From contig QBVL01000005.1 of the NCBI GenBank assembly GCA_003284375.1, positions 1 to 64,000 on the forward strand: 64,000 nucleotides of DNA, in the 5' to 3' direction. The position numbers and the translations under genes were made by a program. The first letter of the stretch is position 1. Each line of letters starts with the position of its first letter. This document shows, one piece after another, positions 1 to 10,373 of the stretch. The notes under the pieces are model-generated. The model saw only the letters and a program-made list of their open reading frames with translations. It did not search any database and was not told the origin of the DNA. This DNA is from Prochlorococcus sp. AG-311-J23 (lineage in GTDB: Bacteria; Cyanobacteriota; Cyanobacteriia; PCC-6307; Cyanobiaceae).

Positions 1-1184
1 AAATGACTCTTACCAAAACGAGCATGAAGAGAATCTATTTTCTCACCTAAACATTTACCATCAGCAACTATTGACTCCATCAAAAGCAAAGCGGTAAACA
101 AAGCATCACGTTCTGGCAAGTGATGTCCAAACCCAACGCCCCCTGACTCCTCTCCTCCAATAAGAACTTCTCTTGAAAGCATTTCTTCAGCAATATATTT
201 AAACCCAACAGGCTTTTCGATCACTTCTCTGCCCAAATCATCCGCAACCAATTTCATCAAGTCCGAGCCACTTACAGTTTTAACAACGCAACCTGGCATA
301 TTTTTAACTCTTGCCAAATGATCTATCAGGACAGGCATTAATAACTGCGTATTGCAATATCTACCTTTTTCATCTATTGCCGCAATTCGATCTCCATCTC
401 CATCAAAAACCAGGCCCATGGACAACTTTCCTGCCTGGAATTCATTCTGAACTTCTTGTATTAATTGTGATAAGTAAGCCTTCATAGGTTCTGGAGGATT
501 CCCACCAAAACATGGGTCTCTTTTAGTTCTTATTTCATAAATAAGCTCTTCACTATCGAGGCCAAATAATTCAGACATGCAGCCCGCAGCAGATCCATGC
601 ATTGGATCGACAAATATTTTTACACCTAATTTCCTCAAACCATCAGAAATCAAAGGCATGTCAAATTTCTGACTAATCGCCAAAAGGTGTTGTTTTCGAA
701 AATCAACTCGCTCGGTTGCGCCTTCGATTGGAATTGATATACCTCCAGCATCTAGTCTTTTTTGGACAGAATCGGTAAAAGAGCTGTCAACTGAGCCTCC
801 AAAAGGGCCTTTAATTTTCAACCCCAACCATTCGCATGGGTTATGACTTGCTGTAATCACTAGTGCACCAAGTGCACTTTCTTCAACGATCCCCCAGCTA
901 CAAGAAGGAGTTGGCAGCTCGGAAGAAGCCAATAAAGGGACTAAATCAACTCCTCTAACTGCAGAGGCGACAGCCTCAGCCATCTCCTCTGCTAAGAAAC
1001 GTCGATCGTAACCAATGATTATTTTATTATTTTTTTTCTCTCTCACATAAGCAAGCTCTTGAGCTGCTGCTGCTGCAACTTTAAGTAATCTTTCCAAAGT
1101 GAAGTCAACGCCTAATATCCCTCTCCATCCATCTGTTCCGAAAGAAATTTTCTCCTTAGTGAGATTCAACTTTTTCTTTTTCAT
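1..1184 (-). CDS. phosphoglucomutase/phosphomannomutase family protein (3' part outside the window)
   Basis: Minus-strand reading from the ATG at 1184: MKKKKLNLTKEKISFGTDGWRGILGVDFTLERLLKVAAAAAQELAYV...; FGTDGWRG and the TASHNP phosphoserine loop are present. Confidence 0.85.
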   Translation of the reverse strand, partial: MKKKKLNLTKEKISFGTDGWRGILGVDFTLERLLKVAAAAAQELAYVREKKNNKIIIGYDRRFLAEEMAEAVASAVRGVDLVPLLASSELPTPSCSWGIVEESALGALVITASHNPCEWLGLKIKGPFGGSVDSSFTDSVQKRLDAGGISIPIEGATERVDFRKQHLLAISQKFDMPLISDGLRKLGVKIFVDPMHGSAAGCMSELFGLDSEELIYEIRTKRDPCFGGNPPEPMKAYLSQLIQEVQNEFQAGKLSMGLVFDGDGDRIAAIDEKGRYCNTQLLMPVLIDHLARVKNMPGCVVKTVSGSDLMKLVADDLGREVIEKPVGFKYIAEEMLSREVLIGGEESGGVGFGHHLPERDALFTALLLMESIVADGKCLGEKIDSLHARFGKSH

Positions 1185-1236
1185 CTTTATATTGGAGAAA
1201 CTTTGTTCTTAAAGAAATGCGGATTATTCTCTAAGT

Positions 1237-2688
1237 ATGAAATGTAATAAATCCAAACCAATTAACGATCACCTTTTAAGGAGTTGGATTAGATGCAGAA
1301 GAAAAGCATGGCTTGATATTTATGGTGATAAACAAAAAAAATTGTGGACGGCCCATAGCACACTTCAATTAAATCATCAAATCGACTGCTTTCATAATCT
1401 CTCACGAAAAAGTTACGGGATAGGAATTCAAGCTTGTGAAGAGGGGAAAAATATCGCTTATGGAGTAAGAATTAAATATCCACTAATAAAAAATAGAATT
1501 ATCAAAGCAAATTTACCGATGCTAAGGAAGACATCAGGAGACAGTATTTGGGGGAATTTTTCATATCAACCTATATTAGCTAGGCAAGGTAAAAAAATCA
1601 CAAGAGAGCATAAATTAACACTGGCAATGACTGGTTTATTAATAAATCATTTACAAAAATATCAAGTCCAAAAAGGGTTAATATTACACAAAGAGAATGA
1701 AGTTATCAAAGTCGAAAAAATAAGGTTAAGCGGTAATATAAACACAGATTTAATAGATTCATTATTAAATCTAGAGAAAGATATTGAATCAATAACTCCT
1801 CCACCCATAACCTCTAATAGAAAAAAATGCACAATATGTTCATGGAGAAAAGATTGTGATGCTGTAGCAATTAAAGAAGGAAGTTTAAGTGAAGTTAGCG
1901 GGATTGGAGCAAAAAGACAACTTTTATTAAATAAAGTTGGCATAAAAAATATAGAGGAACTAGCAAAGATCAAGCCTTATAAATTAAAGGAAAAGCTTGA
2001 AATATTTGGAACACAACATGGTGATATTTCCAAACAAATTATTTTACAATCTCAATCTCAATCAACGAATAGGGCAATCAAACTAAATCCAGAAATAGAA
2101 CTAAATAATTTAAAGAAAGCAAAAGGTTTATATATTTATGACATTGAATCTGACCCAGATATTAAACATGACTTTTTACATGGATTCATTCGACTACCAA
2201 AAAATATAAAAAATGAAATTAATTTAGAAAAAACTAAATATTCACCATTACTTAATGTTGAAAAAAACACTGAAAGTTTTCTATGGAAAAGAATAACTAA
2301 AAAATTAAGTCTTAATCGAGACTATCCCATCATCCATTATGGGGAAACAGAACCAATATCTCTGTTAAAGCTAGGATTACGACAAGGAGCTGATCCTCAT
2401 GAAATTGAAGCATTGAAAAAAAGATTTATTGATATACATTTATTAATTAGAGAATACTGGTGTCTTCCAGTAAGAAATTATGGTCTTAAATCAATCGCAG
2501 AATGGATAGGATTTGAATGGAAACAAACAAATGTAGATGGAGCTAGAGCTCTTTTATGGTGGAGGCAATGGAAAAAGTCACGTAAAATAAATAAAATGTA
2601 TTCTAGAAATTTAAATTCAATTTTTGAATATAATCGTGATGATTGTATAGCTACCTTAATGATTGCGAAGTGGTTAATAAATCACTAG
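1237..2688 (+). CDS. TM0106-family RecB-like protein (Cas4-like N-terminal region, Cys cluster, HhH, C-terminal RNase H-like exonuclease domain)
   Basis: 483 aa ORF; CTICSWRKDC cysteine cluster, SGIGAKRQLLLNKVGI HhH-like segment, YIYDIESDP and YNRDDC motifs. Confidence 0.75.
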   Translation: MKCNKSKPINDHLLRSWIRCRRKAWLDIYGDKQKKLWTAHSTLQLNHQIDCFHNLSRKSYGIGIQACEEGKNIAYGVRIKYPLIKNRIIKANLPMLRKTSGDSIWGNFSYQPILARQGKKITREHKLTLAMTGLLINHLQKYQVQKGLILHKENEVIKVEKIRLSGNINTDLIDSLLNLEKDIESITPPPITSNRKKCTICSWRKDCDAVAIKEGSLSEVSGIGAKRQLLLNKVGIKNIEELAKIKPYKLKEKLEIFGTQHGDISKQIILQSQSQSTNRAIKLNPEIELNNLKKAKGLYIYDIESDPDIKHDFLHGFIRLPKNIKNEINLEKTKYSPLLNVEKNTESFLWKRITKKLSLNRDYPIIHYGETEPISLLKLGLRQGADPHEIEALKKRFIDIHLLIREYWCLPVRNYGLKSIAEWIGFEWKQTNVDGARALLWWRQWKKSRKINKMYSRNLNSIFEYNRDDCIATLMIAKWLINH

Positions 2689-2706
2689 TAAGCATATAGA
2701 AATAGA

Positions 2707-3555
2707 TCAAAAAGGATTAGTAAAAGAGATTGGTTTTTTAAAAGTTATGGAGTCACCATTTTCAGAAAAACAAAAATCATGGTTAAGAAAATTTTTCTTA
2801 ATTAAAGCCAGACCATTAAAAAAGTTATCATTAACCCTAATTGAAGAAGTAACAACTCCTACATTTTTTTTATATCCTTCATTTTCATTAGTGTTAAAAA
2901 AATTTTGCCCAATTTTAAAATTATCATTTTCCCCATAAGCTTCCCAATAACGAAGTTGATATTTTAGAGATTTAGACCTAAAGAACTTTGCCATTGCCTC
3001 TTGACCTAGATAACAGCCTTTATCAAGGTTTATAGTATCTGCTAATCCTAACTCATAAGGATTAGTCTCTCCATTTATCTCTTTATCAACGCTAGGTATT
3101 CCTTGTCTTATTTTCCAACCATCCAATTCCTCTTTAGTAGCATTTGTGTAGTTATTTATTCCGTCTAAGATTAAATTATTATTATCAATCCAACTAAAAT
3201 TTGACTCCTTCCATGAATTATTATTATTTATTTCTTGTCTTCTTCTAATTGGATCTATAACTTCTAACTTAACTTTATCTGCTGGGAATATCACTGATTC
3301 AAATCCATCTATTATAGAATTGATTTCACCGCAAATTATAACTATTTCAGCCATATCATCTGAAAGTCGAATTTCTAATACAGCTTTTAAAGATCCTTTC
3401 GTTGATAGCCAACAACTCATGAATATTCTATCTAGTTCTTTCTCAGCAAAAACATCAGCGGTTGTTTGACCATGTAAAAAAGTAGTAGTCCCGGGACCTT
3501 TGAGAAGTAATGAAGGGAATGTTTCATCCCAAATCAATGATTTAGTTTCTGTCAT
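2707..3555 (-). CDS. ygfZ: folate-binding YgfZ/GcvT-like protein
   Basis: 282 aa; [12 protein letters not shown] matches the YgfZ signature (K-G-C-Y-x-G-Q-E). Confidence 0.85.
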   Translation of the reverse strand: MTETKSLIWDETFPSLLLKGPGTTTFLHGQTTADVFAEKELDRIFMSCWLSTKGSLKAVLEIRLSDDMAEIVIICGEINSIIDGFESVIFPADKVKLEVIDPIRRRQEINNNNSWKESNFSWIDNNNLILDGINNYTNATKEELDGWKIRQGIPSVDKEINGETNPYELGLADTINLDKGCYLGQEAMAKFFRSKSLKYQLRYWEAYGENDNFKIGQNFFNTNENEGYKKNVGVVTSSIRVNDNFFNGLALIKKNFLNHDFCFSENGDSITFKKPISFTNPF

Positions 3556-4199
3556 TGCAAGCTTTTAGCTTTTTCAACAATCTCTTTTAAAAAGAAAAGA
3601 CTATTTAACTCTAAATCAGCTTTAGTTATTGCCTCTACGCCTCCTTCTTCCCTATCAACTATCGCTAGTACTTGTTTAACTAAATACCCTTGATTTCTAA
3701 GTTGCTCAACAGCTTTTAAAGAAGAGCCACCAGTAGTAACAACATCCTCTAGGACAGTAATCACAGAACCCTTTGGAGGCAAAGGTCCTTCTAACCATGC
3801 TCCAGTCCCATGACCTTTGGCTTCTTTTCTAACTATTAAACCGTTTAAATCAATACCTGATTGAGCTGCCAACATTACAACGCCACTAACAAGTGGGTCA
3901 GCACCTAAAGTCAAGCCAGCTACGCCACTGTCACTTTTATTTATTTGTTTCAGGAATAATGAACTTATCGACAAGAGACCTAGCCCTGAAAGAGAGACTG
4001 GCTTGCAATTGACGTAATGAGAACTTTTTTTCCCGGAAGCCAAAGAAAAATCGCCAAACCTATAAGCTTTTTGAGCTAATAAAGTTAAAAGAGTTTCTTT
4101 TATTCCATCTAATGAAGGATTCAATGGGTTCATATCTTTATATGCAAGTTTAATTATTAAACATCTTGGTGGGATTAGATATATATTTACTTTAGGCAA
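3552..4199 (-). CDS. pyrE: orotate phosphoribosyltransferase (start more likely at about 4133)
   Basis: [20 protein letters not shown] and the PRPP loop [17 protein letters not shown]; internal Met [13 protein letters not shown] is a better start. Confidence 0.9.
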   Translation of the reverse strand: MPKVNIYLIPPRCLIIKLAYKDMNPLNPSLDGIKETLLTLLAQKAYRFGDFSLASGKKSSHYVNCKPVSLSGLGLLSISSLFLKQINKSDSGVAGLTLGADPLVSGVVMLAAQSGIDLNGLIVRKEAKGHGTGAWLEGPLPPKGSVITVLEDVVTTGGSSLKAVEQLRNQGYLVKQVLAIVDREEGGVEAITKADLELNSLFFLKEIVEKAKSLQ

Positions 4200-4242
4200 A
4201 CTAATTAACTATTATCAAAAAAAGTTTTAGTTCAGCCTTTTT

Positions 4243-4315
4243 GGGGGTGTAGCAATCTGGTGAATGCAGCGAACTCATAATTCGCCTTAGGCGAGTTCGA
4301 TCCTCGCCACCCCCA
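4243..4315 (+). tRNA. tRNA with CAT anticodon (probably elongator tRNA-Met)
   Basis: Acceptor GGGGGTG/CACCCCC, anticodon arm GCGAA-CTCATAA-TTCGC, T arm GCGAG-TTCGATC-CTCGC. Confidence 0.9.
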
Positions 4316-4329
4316 TAGAAAAATTATTA

Positions 4330-5598
4330 ATGAGTTTATTACTTCTTTGTATATTGCTTGTAATACCAGCATTTTTCAATGCAGGTCAATTTGCCATATT
4401 GAGACTTCGTTCAACTAAGGTTCAAAGACTTGTAGAAGATGGACTACCTGGTTCCAATTCCATAATTCGTCTACAGAAAAGGTTGAGAAGAACCCTTTTA
4501 ATAGCAGAGCTAGGAATAACTATTTCATTAATTTCAATTGGTTGGATCTGCAAAAATTTCGCAAGTCAATGGTGGGGGGAAAATGCTTCAGTTAACTATC
4601 TTTTAGATCTAGGTCTTTTTATTACTGTTGTACTTTTAGCAACTCTGATATCTGGTCTGCTTCCAAAAGCACTTGTTCTCAATCAACCAGAGACTGCTGC
4701 CCTGAAATTTTCGCCCCTAATTGAAGCAGCGATAAAGTGGATGTCACCATTCCTTTCTTTGCTAGAAGGACTTGCTTTATTAATTCTTAGATTATTTGGA
4801 CTTAATACTCAATCAGAAAGTCTCACGACAGCTGCATTCTCTGCAGGCGAATTAGAGAAATTAATTGAAACTGGTGGAGTAACTGGATTAAAACCTGATG
4901 AAAGAAACATACTTGAAGGTGTTTTTGCTTTAAGAGATACACAAGTCCGAGAGGTAATGGTTCCCAGGTCAGGGATGGTTACTCTTCCAAGAGAAGTTTC
5001 CTTCACTCAAATGATGGAAGAAGTTCATAAAACTCGTCATGCAAGATACTTAGTAATTGATGATTCACTTGACAATGTTCTTGGAGTTTTAGATTTAAGG
5101 CAACTTGCTGATCCAATAGCCAAAGGTGAGATGCAAGCAAACTCATCTTTAGAGCCTTATGTAAAACCAGTTGTTCGTGTTTTAGAAACTTCTACTTTGG
5201 CCGAATTGCTTCCATTAATAAAAAATGGGAATCCACTACTCTTGGTCGTTGATGAATATGGAGGAACTGAAGGATTGATAACATCAGCTGACTTAACAGG
5301 TGAAATTGTTGGTGATGAGATTCAATTTGATAATAAAGAATCTGAGCTAAGATCTCTTGATGACTTGAAAAAAATATGGCTTACTTCTGGTGAGATAGAA
5401 GTGATAGAACTGAATAGAGAGCTTAAATTAAAATTGCCAGAAGCTGATGATCATTACACTCTTGCTGGATTTGTTTTAGAAAAACTTCAAGAAATCCCAA
5501 ACTCTGGAGAAACGCTCGTTCATAATGAAGTTGTTTTTGAAATAATCTCCATGAAAGGTCCAAGAATAAACAAAGTAAAAATAACCCTTCCTAATTAA
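4330..5598 (+). CDS. CNNM/CorC (HlyC-like) membrane protein with CBS domains
   Basis: N-terminal DUF21-like TM region, VREVMVPRSGMVTL and VVDEYGGTEGLIT motifs. Confidence 0.88.
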   Translation: MSLLLLCILLVIPAFFNAGQFAILRLRSTKVQRLVEDGLPGSNSIIRLQKRLRRTLLIAELGITISLISIGWICKNFASQWWGENASVNYLLDLGLFITVVLLATLISGLLPKALVLNQPETAALKFSPLIEAAIKWMSPFLSLLEGLALLILRLFGLNTQSESLTTAAFSAGELEKLIETGGVTGLKPDERNILEGVFALRDTQVREVMVPRSGMVTLPREVSFTQMMEEVHKTRHARYLVIDDSLDNVLGVLDLRQLADPIAKGEMQANSSLEPYVKPVVRVLETSTLAELLPLIKNGNPLLLVVDEYGGTEGLITSADLTGEIVGDEIQFDNKESELRSLDDLKKIWLTSGEIEVIELNRELKLKLPEADDHYTLAGFVLEKLQEIPNSGETLVHNEVVFEIISMKGPRINKVKITLPN

Positions 5599-5635
5599 TT
5601 TATAAAACAGCGTATTAATTAATAAAAAAGTAAAA

Positions 5636-6658
5636 ATGAAAAAAATTTCCAAGATCAACGAAAATATTATTCCCGTAAAAGTTGGGGTAATAGGAATTGG
5701 AAATATGGGGTGGCATCATGCCAGAGTCCTCAGTCTTCTCAAAGATGCTGAGCTAATTGGAGTTGCAGATTTAGACGAGGAACGAGGAAAGTTGGCTATG
5801 GAGCAATTTAATTGTAATTGGTATGGAAACTACAAGGATTTATTACATCAAGTAGAAGCTGTATGTATTGCTGTGCCTACGTTATTTCACCATGAAGTTG
5901 GTCTAGAATGTCTAAAGTCTGGCAAACATGTTTTAATTGAAAAACCAATAGCAGCAAATAAAGAAGAAGCCTCATCTTTGATCAATGCTTCAAACAATGC
6001 GAAAAAATTATTACAAGTTGGTCATATAGAAAGATTTAATCCGGCTTTTAGAGAATTGACAAAAGTAGTTGCTAATGAAGAAGTTGTAGTTCTTGAAGCT
6101 AGAAGGCATAGCCCTCATCCCGAGAGAGCCAATGATGTTTCAGTCGTTTTGGACTTAATGATTCACGATATTGATCTAGTTATTGAACTTGCAAATTCAA
6201 AAGTGATAAGGCTTGCTGCCGTTGGAGGATGCAGTGGAGATGGACCTATGGATTACGTTAACGCGACACTTGGTTTTAAAAACGGGGTGGTTGCAAGTCT
6301 TACTGCAAGCAAAATGAGTCACAAAAAAATCAGAAGTTTGAGCGCTCATTGCAAAGAAAGTCTTATAGAAACAGATTTCCTAAATCACAATATTCACATC
6401 CATAGAAAGGCTCATGAATGGTATTCCGCTGATCATGGAGAACTACTTTATAGAAACGATGGTTTTATTGAAGAAGTGAGCACAACATCAATTGAGCCGT
6501 TATATGCAGAACTAGAGCATTTCCTACAATGCGTTAGAGGAAAGGAGAAGCCAGCTGTTGACGGGCTTCAAGCTTCTCGAGCACTTCATCTGGCTGATTT
6601 AATTGAAAAGGCCGTCTCAATACCAAGTGAAGACATTTTGCTAAGCAAAGGGATCTAG
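5636..6658 (+). CDS. Gfo/Idh/MocA family oxidoreductase
   Basis: VGVIGIGNMGWHHARVL Rossmann motif; GKHVLIEKPIA. Confidence 0.88.
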   Translation: MKKISKINENIIPVKVGVIGIGNMGWHHARVLSLLKDAELIGVADLDEERGKLAMEQFNCNWYGNYKDLLHQVEAVCIAVPTLFHHEVGLECLKSGKHVLIEKPIAANKEEASSLINASNNAKKLLQVGHIERFNPAFRELTKVVANEEVVVLEARRHSPHPERANDVSVVLDLMIHDIDLVIELANSKVIRLAAVGGCSGDGPMDYVNATLGFKNGVVASLTASKMSHKKIRSLSAHCKESLIETDFLNHNIHIHRKAHEWYSADHGELLYRNDGFIEEVSTTSIEPLYAELEHFLQCVRGKEKPAVDGLQASRALHLADLIEKAVSIPSEDILLSKGI

Positions 6659-6683
6659 ATAAGCCTTATTAATTTACTCAAAA

Positions 6684-6731
6684 AAAATAAAATTCTTGTC
6701 CGAGGTCTTTCTCGAACAAAAATTTTATTTT
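6684..6731. terminator. bidirectional terminator-like hairpin between the oxidoreductase and psbK
   Basis: Arms aaaataaaattcttgtccgag / ctcgaacaaaaattttatttt with a 6-nt loop; the two non-Watson-Crick positions become G-U pairs in the minus-strand RNA. Confidence 0.7.
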
Positions 6732-6791
6732 GTTAAGAATATCTAATCGATTAGTTAATTTTTAAAAAATCCAAAAGAAAAGACTTCGCTT

Positions 6792-6935
6792 TTAACGAAA
6801 GCCAACTGCCGCTTGCCAAACAAAAACAAGCAGAAAGAAGAAAAGAGGTATTAGCGGAAGTACATCCACTGTTGGGGCAAAAGCTTGGTAAGCAACAGGA
6901 AGTTCAGCAAGCAAGTCGAAATTAATCAGTGCCAT
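6792..6935 (-). CDS. psbK: photosystem II protein PsbK (47 aa; not in the supplied ORF track)
   Basis: Translation [47 protein letters not shown]. Confidence 0.95.
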   Translation of the reverse strand: MALINFDLLAELPVAYQAFAPTVDVLPLIPLFFFLLVFVWQAAVGFR

Positions 6936-6969
6936 CCCTAAGAAATAATGGACGTATTAAGCACGCACG

Positions 6970-8100
6970 CTACCACGTATGACGCGCTTTAGAGTCACTC
7001 TGCCACGGAGCGAAATCCTCTGAAAAACAACCTTCAGTAATTGCTTGCCTCATAGCACCTGTAAAACGGATCAAATGAGTGAGGTTGTGCAGACTCAAAA
7101 GTGTAAGGCCAAGTAATTCTTTGTTTCGAATTAAATGATGAATATATGCTCTTGAATAGCTCGTACAAGCTTCACAAGCACATGTCGGATCTAATGGGCT
7201 GTAATCGTCCTTAAAACGTGAATTTCTTAAATTCCATGTCTCTCCATTAACTAATGCGGTCCCATGCCTTCCCAGTCGCGTAGGGATTACACAATCGAAC
7301 ATGTCAACTCCATTTGCTACTGCTATGGCCATTTCTCTCAAGGTTCCAATTCCCATTAAGTATCTAGGTCGATCTTGAGGTAATAAAGGACAGGTTTCTC
7401 GTACGATTTTGTGCATTTGACTTATGGGTTCACCTACGCTTACTCCTCCAATGGCAATCCCAGGCAAATCGAATCCTGAGACAATTTTTGCACTCAATTC
7501 CCTCAAATGAGAGAAGCAGCCCCCTTGAACTATGCCAAAAACTGCTTGATCATCTTTCTTATGAGCATTCATACATCTCTCTAACCAATGATGGGTTCTC
7601 TTACAAGCCTCCTCAACGTCTGATTCGCTAGCTGGGTAAGGGGGGCATTGATCAAAAGCCATTGCCACATCTGCCCCTAAAGCCATTTGAATTTCAATAG
7701 CTTTTTCTGGAGTCAAATAAATATGTTTACCATCTCTCGGACTTTGAAATGACACTCCTTCATCATCAATTTTATTTAACTTTGCCAAACTAAATACTTG
7801 AAAGCCTCCTGAGTCAGTAAGAATTGGTTTATTCCAACTCATAAATTTATGTAGTCCGCCTGCATCTTGAACTATCTTTTCTCCTGGTTGAAGATGAAGA
7901 TGAAAAGTATTTGCAAGAATCATTTCAGCCCCTGTTTTCTTAAGTTGCTGAGATGTAACTCCTTTGACTGTTCCTAAAGTGCCAACAGGCATGAATTTTG
8001 GAGTATTTACAATTCCATTTGGAGTTTTAAAAGAGCAGACTCGAGCTAATGTCGTTTTGCATCTACTTTCTATTTGAAAATCGAAGAAGGGCTTTTTCAA
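6970..8100 (-). CDS. tgt: queuine tRNA-ribosyltransferase
   Basis: [40 protein letters not shown] zinc site. Confidence 0.95.
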   Translation of the reverse strand: MKKPFFDFQIESRCKTTLARVCSFKTPNGIVNTPKFMPVGTLGTVKGVTSQQLKKTGAEMILANTFHLHLQPGEKIVQDAGGLHKFMSWNKPILTDSGGFQVFSLAKLNKIDDEGVSFQSPRDGKHIYLTPEKAIEIQMALGADVAMAFDQCPPYPASESDVEEACKRTHHWLERCMNAHKKDDQAVFGIVQGGCFSHLRELSAKIVSGFDLPGIAIGGVSVGEPISQMHKIVRETCPLLPQDRPRYLMGIGTLREMAIAVANGVDMFDCVIPTRLGRHGTALVNGETWNLRNSRFKDDYSPLDPTCACEACTSYSRAYIHHLIRNKELLGLTLLSLHNLTHLIRFTGAMRQAITEGCFSEDFAPWQSDSKARHTW

Positions 8101-8218
8101 TTATTCCTAAATATTCCATAACTTAGACTAGTTATATAACTAATTTGAGACCTAAGAAACAGTTGAGGTTGTAATTCTGATTTTAAAAAACTGGCTAAGT
8201 GACCTTGCAGGTGCATGG

Positions 8219-8956
8219 GTGTTCTACACAATTTTGCCTCAATGGCCATTAATTAAACCTAGGTTCAAAAGAATTGCTCGTTTTGCTCCTTTAATAGGAG
8301 TATTAATAGGCTTTTCCCAATCATTTTTTTGGATTGTATTGAAGTACTTTGATTGGCCCAATATTTCTATCGCCTTGATTTCTACTGCAATTAGCATCTG
8401 CATAACTGGTGGGCTTCATATTGACGGGTTAATGGATACGGCTGATGGTATTGGTGCAGGGCCTTCCAAGCGAATTGAGGCAATGAAAGACAGCCGAGTT
8501 GGCGCAATAGGTGTTCAAAGTTTAGTAATTATTTTGATCCTTCAAATAGCCGCAATAATCAAACTTGATTTTTATGCTCCTTTTGCTTTTCCAATAGCTG
8601 CCTTCTGGGGACGATTATCCCAAATATTTGCTATTGAGAATTATGAATACATTTTCAATAAAGAATTTGGTTCCATTCATCAAAAATACTGGCGAGGCAT
8701 CTCCAAAGAAATAAGACCTTCATTAATAATAATTTTTATTGGCATAATGTTGTTTTTATCTACAACTAATTTAATTTTACCTACTACTTTATTGTTGATA
8801 TATTGCATTTCTTCAGGATTGGCAACTTCAATATTAATCCCACACTTTATAAATAAATCATTAGGAGGACATAATGGTGATAGCTATGGAGCAGGTTTAG
8901 TGATAACAGAGACTACTAATTTAATACTATTAAGTATCATTTTGGTTCCAACTTAA
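8219..8956 (+). CDS. cobS: adenosylcobinamide-GDP ribazoletransferase (true start probably somewhat upstream)
   Basis: HIDGLMDTADGIGA motif; the ORF stays open upstream with ...LILKNWLSDLAGAWV. Confidence 0.88.
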   Translation: MFYTILPQWPLIKPRFKRIARFAPLIGVLIGFSQSFFWIVLKYFDWPNISIALISTAISICITGGLHIDGLMDTADGIGAGPSKRIEAMKDSRVGAIGVQSLVIILILQIAAIIKLDFYAPFAFPIAAFWGRLSQIFAIENYEYIFNKEFGSIHQKYWRGISKEIRPSLIIIFIGIMLFLSTTNLILPTTLLLIYCISSGLATSILIPHFINKSLGGHNGDSYGAGLVITETTNLILLSIILVPT

Positions 8957-10058
8957 AAACGAAGGCATTCCCTGACTCAGGCAAAGAATTTTTAAATTGG
9001 CTTGGGTCAACAAATAACTGTAAATCTCCACCTAATTGTCTAGCCAAATCTCTAGCGAGAGCAAGGCCTATTCCACTCCCAGACATTTTCGAACCACTTT
9101 CACCTCTAAAACCTTTCTCAAAAATCTTCTCTCTTTCTTCCTTCTTTATTGGGTTACCTTCATCCCAAATACATATCCCCTCTTCGATTACTTCAATACC
9201 AATAGAGGATTGAGTCGGGCTGTAACGAAATGCGTTTTCCAAAAGATTTGCAACTATTTCAGCAATAACTCCTTCTGAAATTGAATCCTCTTCCATCCAT
9301 TTTGGCCATTTTTTAGGTCCATAACATTTCCTTCCTTGCAAATTAGCTCTAGCTTTAGCTCTTTCAATCAATGGATCTATTAAGCTTTTTACACTAATGC
9401 AAGTCTCAGTTGGCAAAAGTGGAGGCAACAGCAATCTGTTTGATCCATCATCAGCCTGGGGTAGCTTTACCTGACTAAGTTGATCGAGCGCAGAGAGATA
9501 TTTATTAACTTGTGCTTGTTCGTTCATTAGCCCTTTTACAAGGTTTTCATTTTCACTTTCAGGACCGATTTTTCTCAACAGAAGTTTGGCATAAGTTCCA
9601 AGAGCAGCTAGTGGATTCCTGAGCTGATGAACCATTAATGATATCTGCTCCTTTTGATCATCTAATTGATCTAATAACCTTTTTCTATCAAGTTCAGAAG
9701 CGAGAGAGTTAGCTAATAAAGTTGACATTGATTGCAGGCGTTGATCAAGAGACTCGCGCCATTCTTCTTCAGAAGCTATTCTCTCTGCGCGTATAACACC
9801 TAACAATATTGAACCCTCTTGCAATGGGTACCATCTCCTATTGGAAGAAGGCGTGCGAAGGGCAGTATCAGTTTCTACAGGCTGTAAAACTTTCTCTGAC
9901 TTCGGCCACTGGCCAACTACTTCCAAAGTAGGGGATCCACTGTCTCCAGATCTAGCCACATAAACCACAAGTTGCTCTAGTTCTTGATCAGCTTGAAAGC
10001 TCATCAACTGTTGTTGAACAAAATTCAAAAACCGTTCTGAATACTGCAATGAAGTCAT
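8937..10058 (-). CDS. sensor histidine kinase
   Basis: H-box MVHQLRNPLAALGTYA; N-box ANLLENAFRYSP; G boxes GSGIGLALARDLARQLGG. Confidence 0.88.
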   Translation of the reverse strand: MTSLQYSERFLNFVQQQLMSFQADQELEQLVVYVARSGDSGSPTLEVVGQWPKSEKVLQPVETDTALRTPSSNRRWYPLQEGSILLGVIRAERIASEEEWRESLDQRLQSMSTLLANSLASELDRKRLLDQLDDQKEQISLMVHQLRNPLAALGTYAKLLLRKIGPESENENLVKGLMNEQAQVNKYLSALDQLSQVKLPQADDGSNRLLLPPLLPTETCISVKSLIDPLIERAKARANLQGRKCYGPKKWPKWMEEDSISEGVIAEIVANLLENAFRYSPTQSSIGIEVIEEGICIWDEGNPIKKEEREKIFEKGFRGESGSKMSGSGIGLALARDLARQLGGDLQLFVDPSQFKNSLPESGNAFVFKLEPK

Positions 10059-10162
10059 TGTGCAATCTTAGTCAGGTAAAACGAAATATTCAAAAACTTG
10101 AAAAATTTGAAAAAAGTATTAAGATATTAATAAAGAATTTAGATTACTTACTAGGAGGCTAT

Positions 10163-10258
10163 CTCAAATTTAATCAAAAAGTGAGCACTTTGAGTGACTT
10201 TGAGGCTGTTACAGAGATTGATGGGTAACCTCTGTAGTCAACTTTTTAATTATTTGAG
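10163..10258. other. candidate structured RNA or leader element (four nested helices)
   Basis: Nested complementary blocks CTCAAAT/ATTTGAG, AAAAAGT/ACTTTTT, TGAC/GTCA, TACAGAG/CTCTGTA. Confidence 0.45.
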
Positions 10259-10373
10259 AGAACCTTTTCTCCTCAGTTTCAATGTATTTTTCTTATAAAA
10301 ACTCTTGCCTAAGCTAGAGCCACTAAAAAAGAAAAACCTCTAACTCTCTCCCAACAAATAAAGGTAGTTTTTT

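Noticed and set aside
1662-1973. Antisense ORF (103 aa) inside the TM0106-like gene
   Set aside because: Fully opposite a well-supported CDS; low-complexity Ser/Phe/Leu composition typical of antisense shadows.
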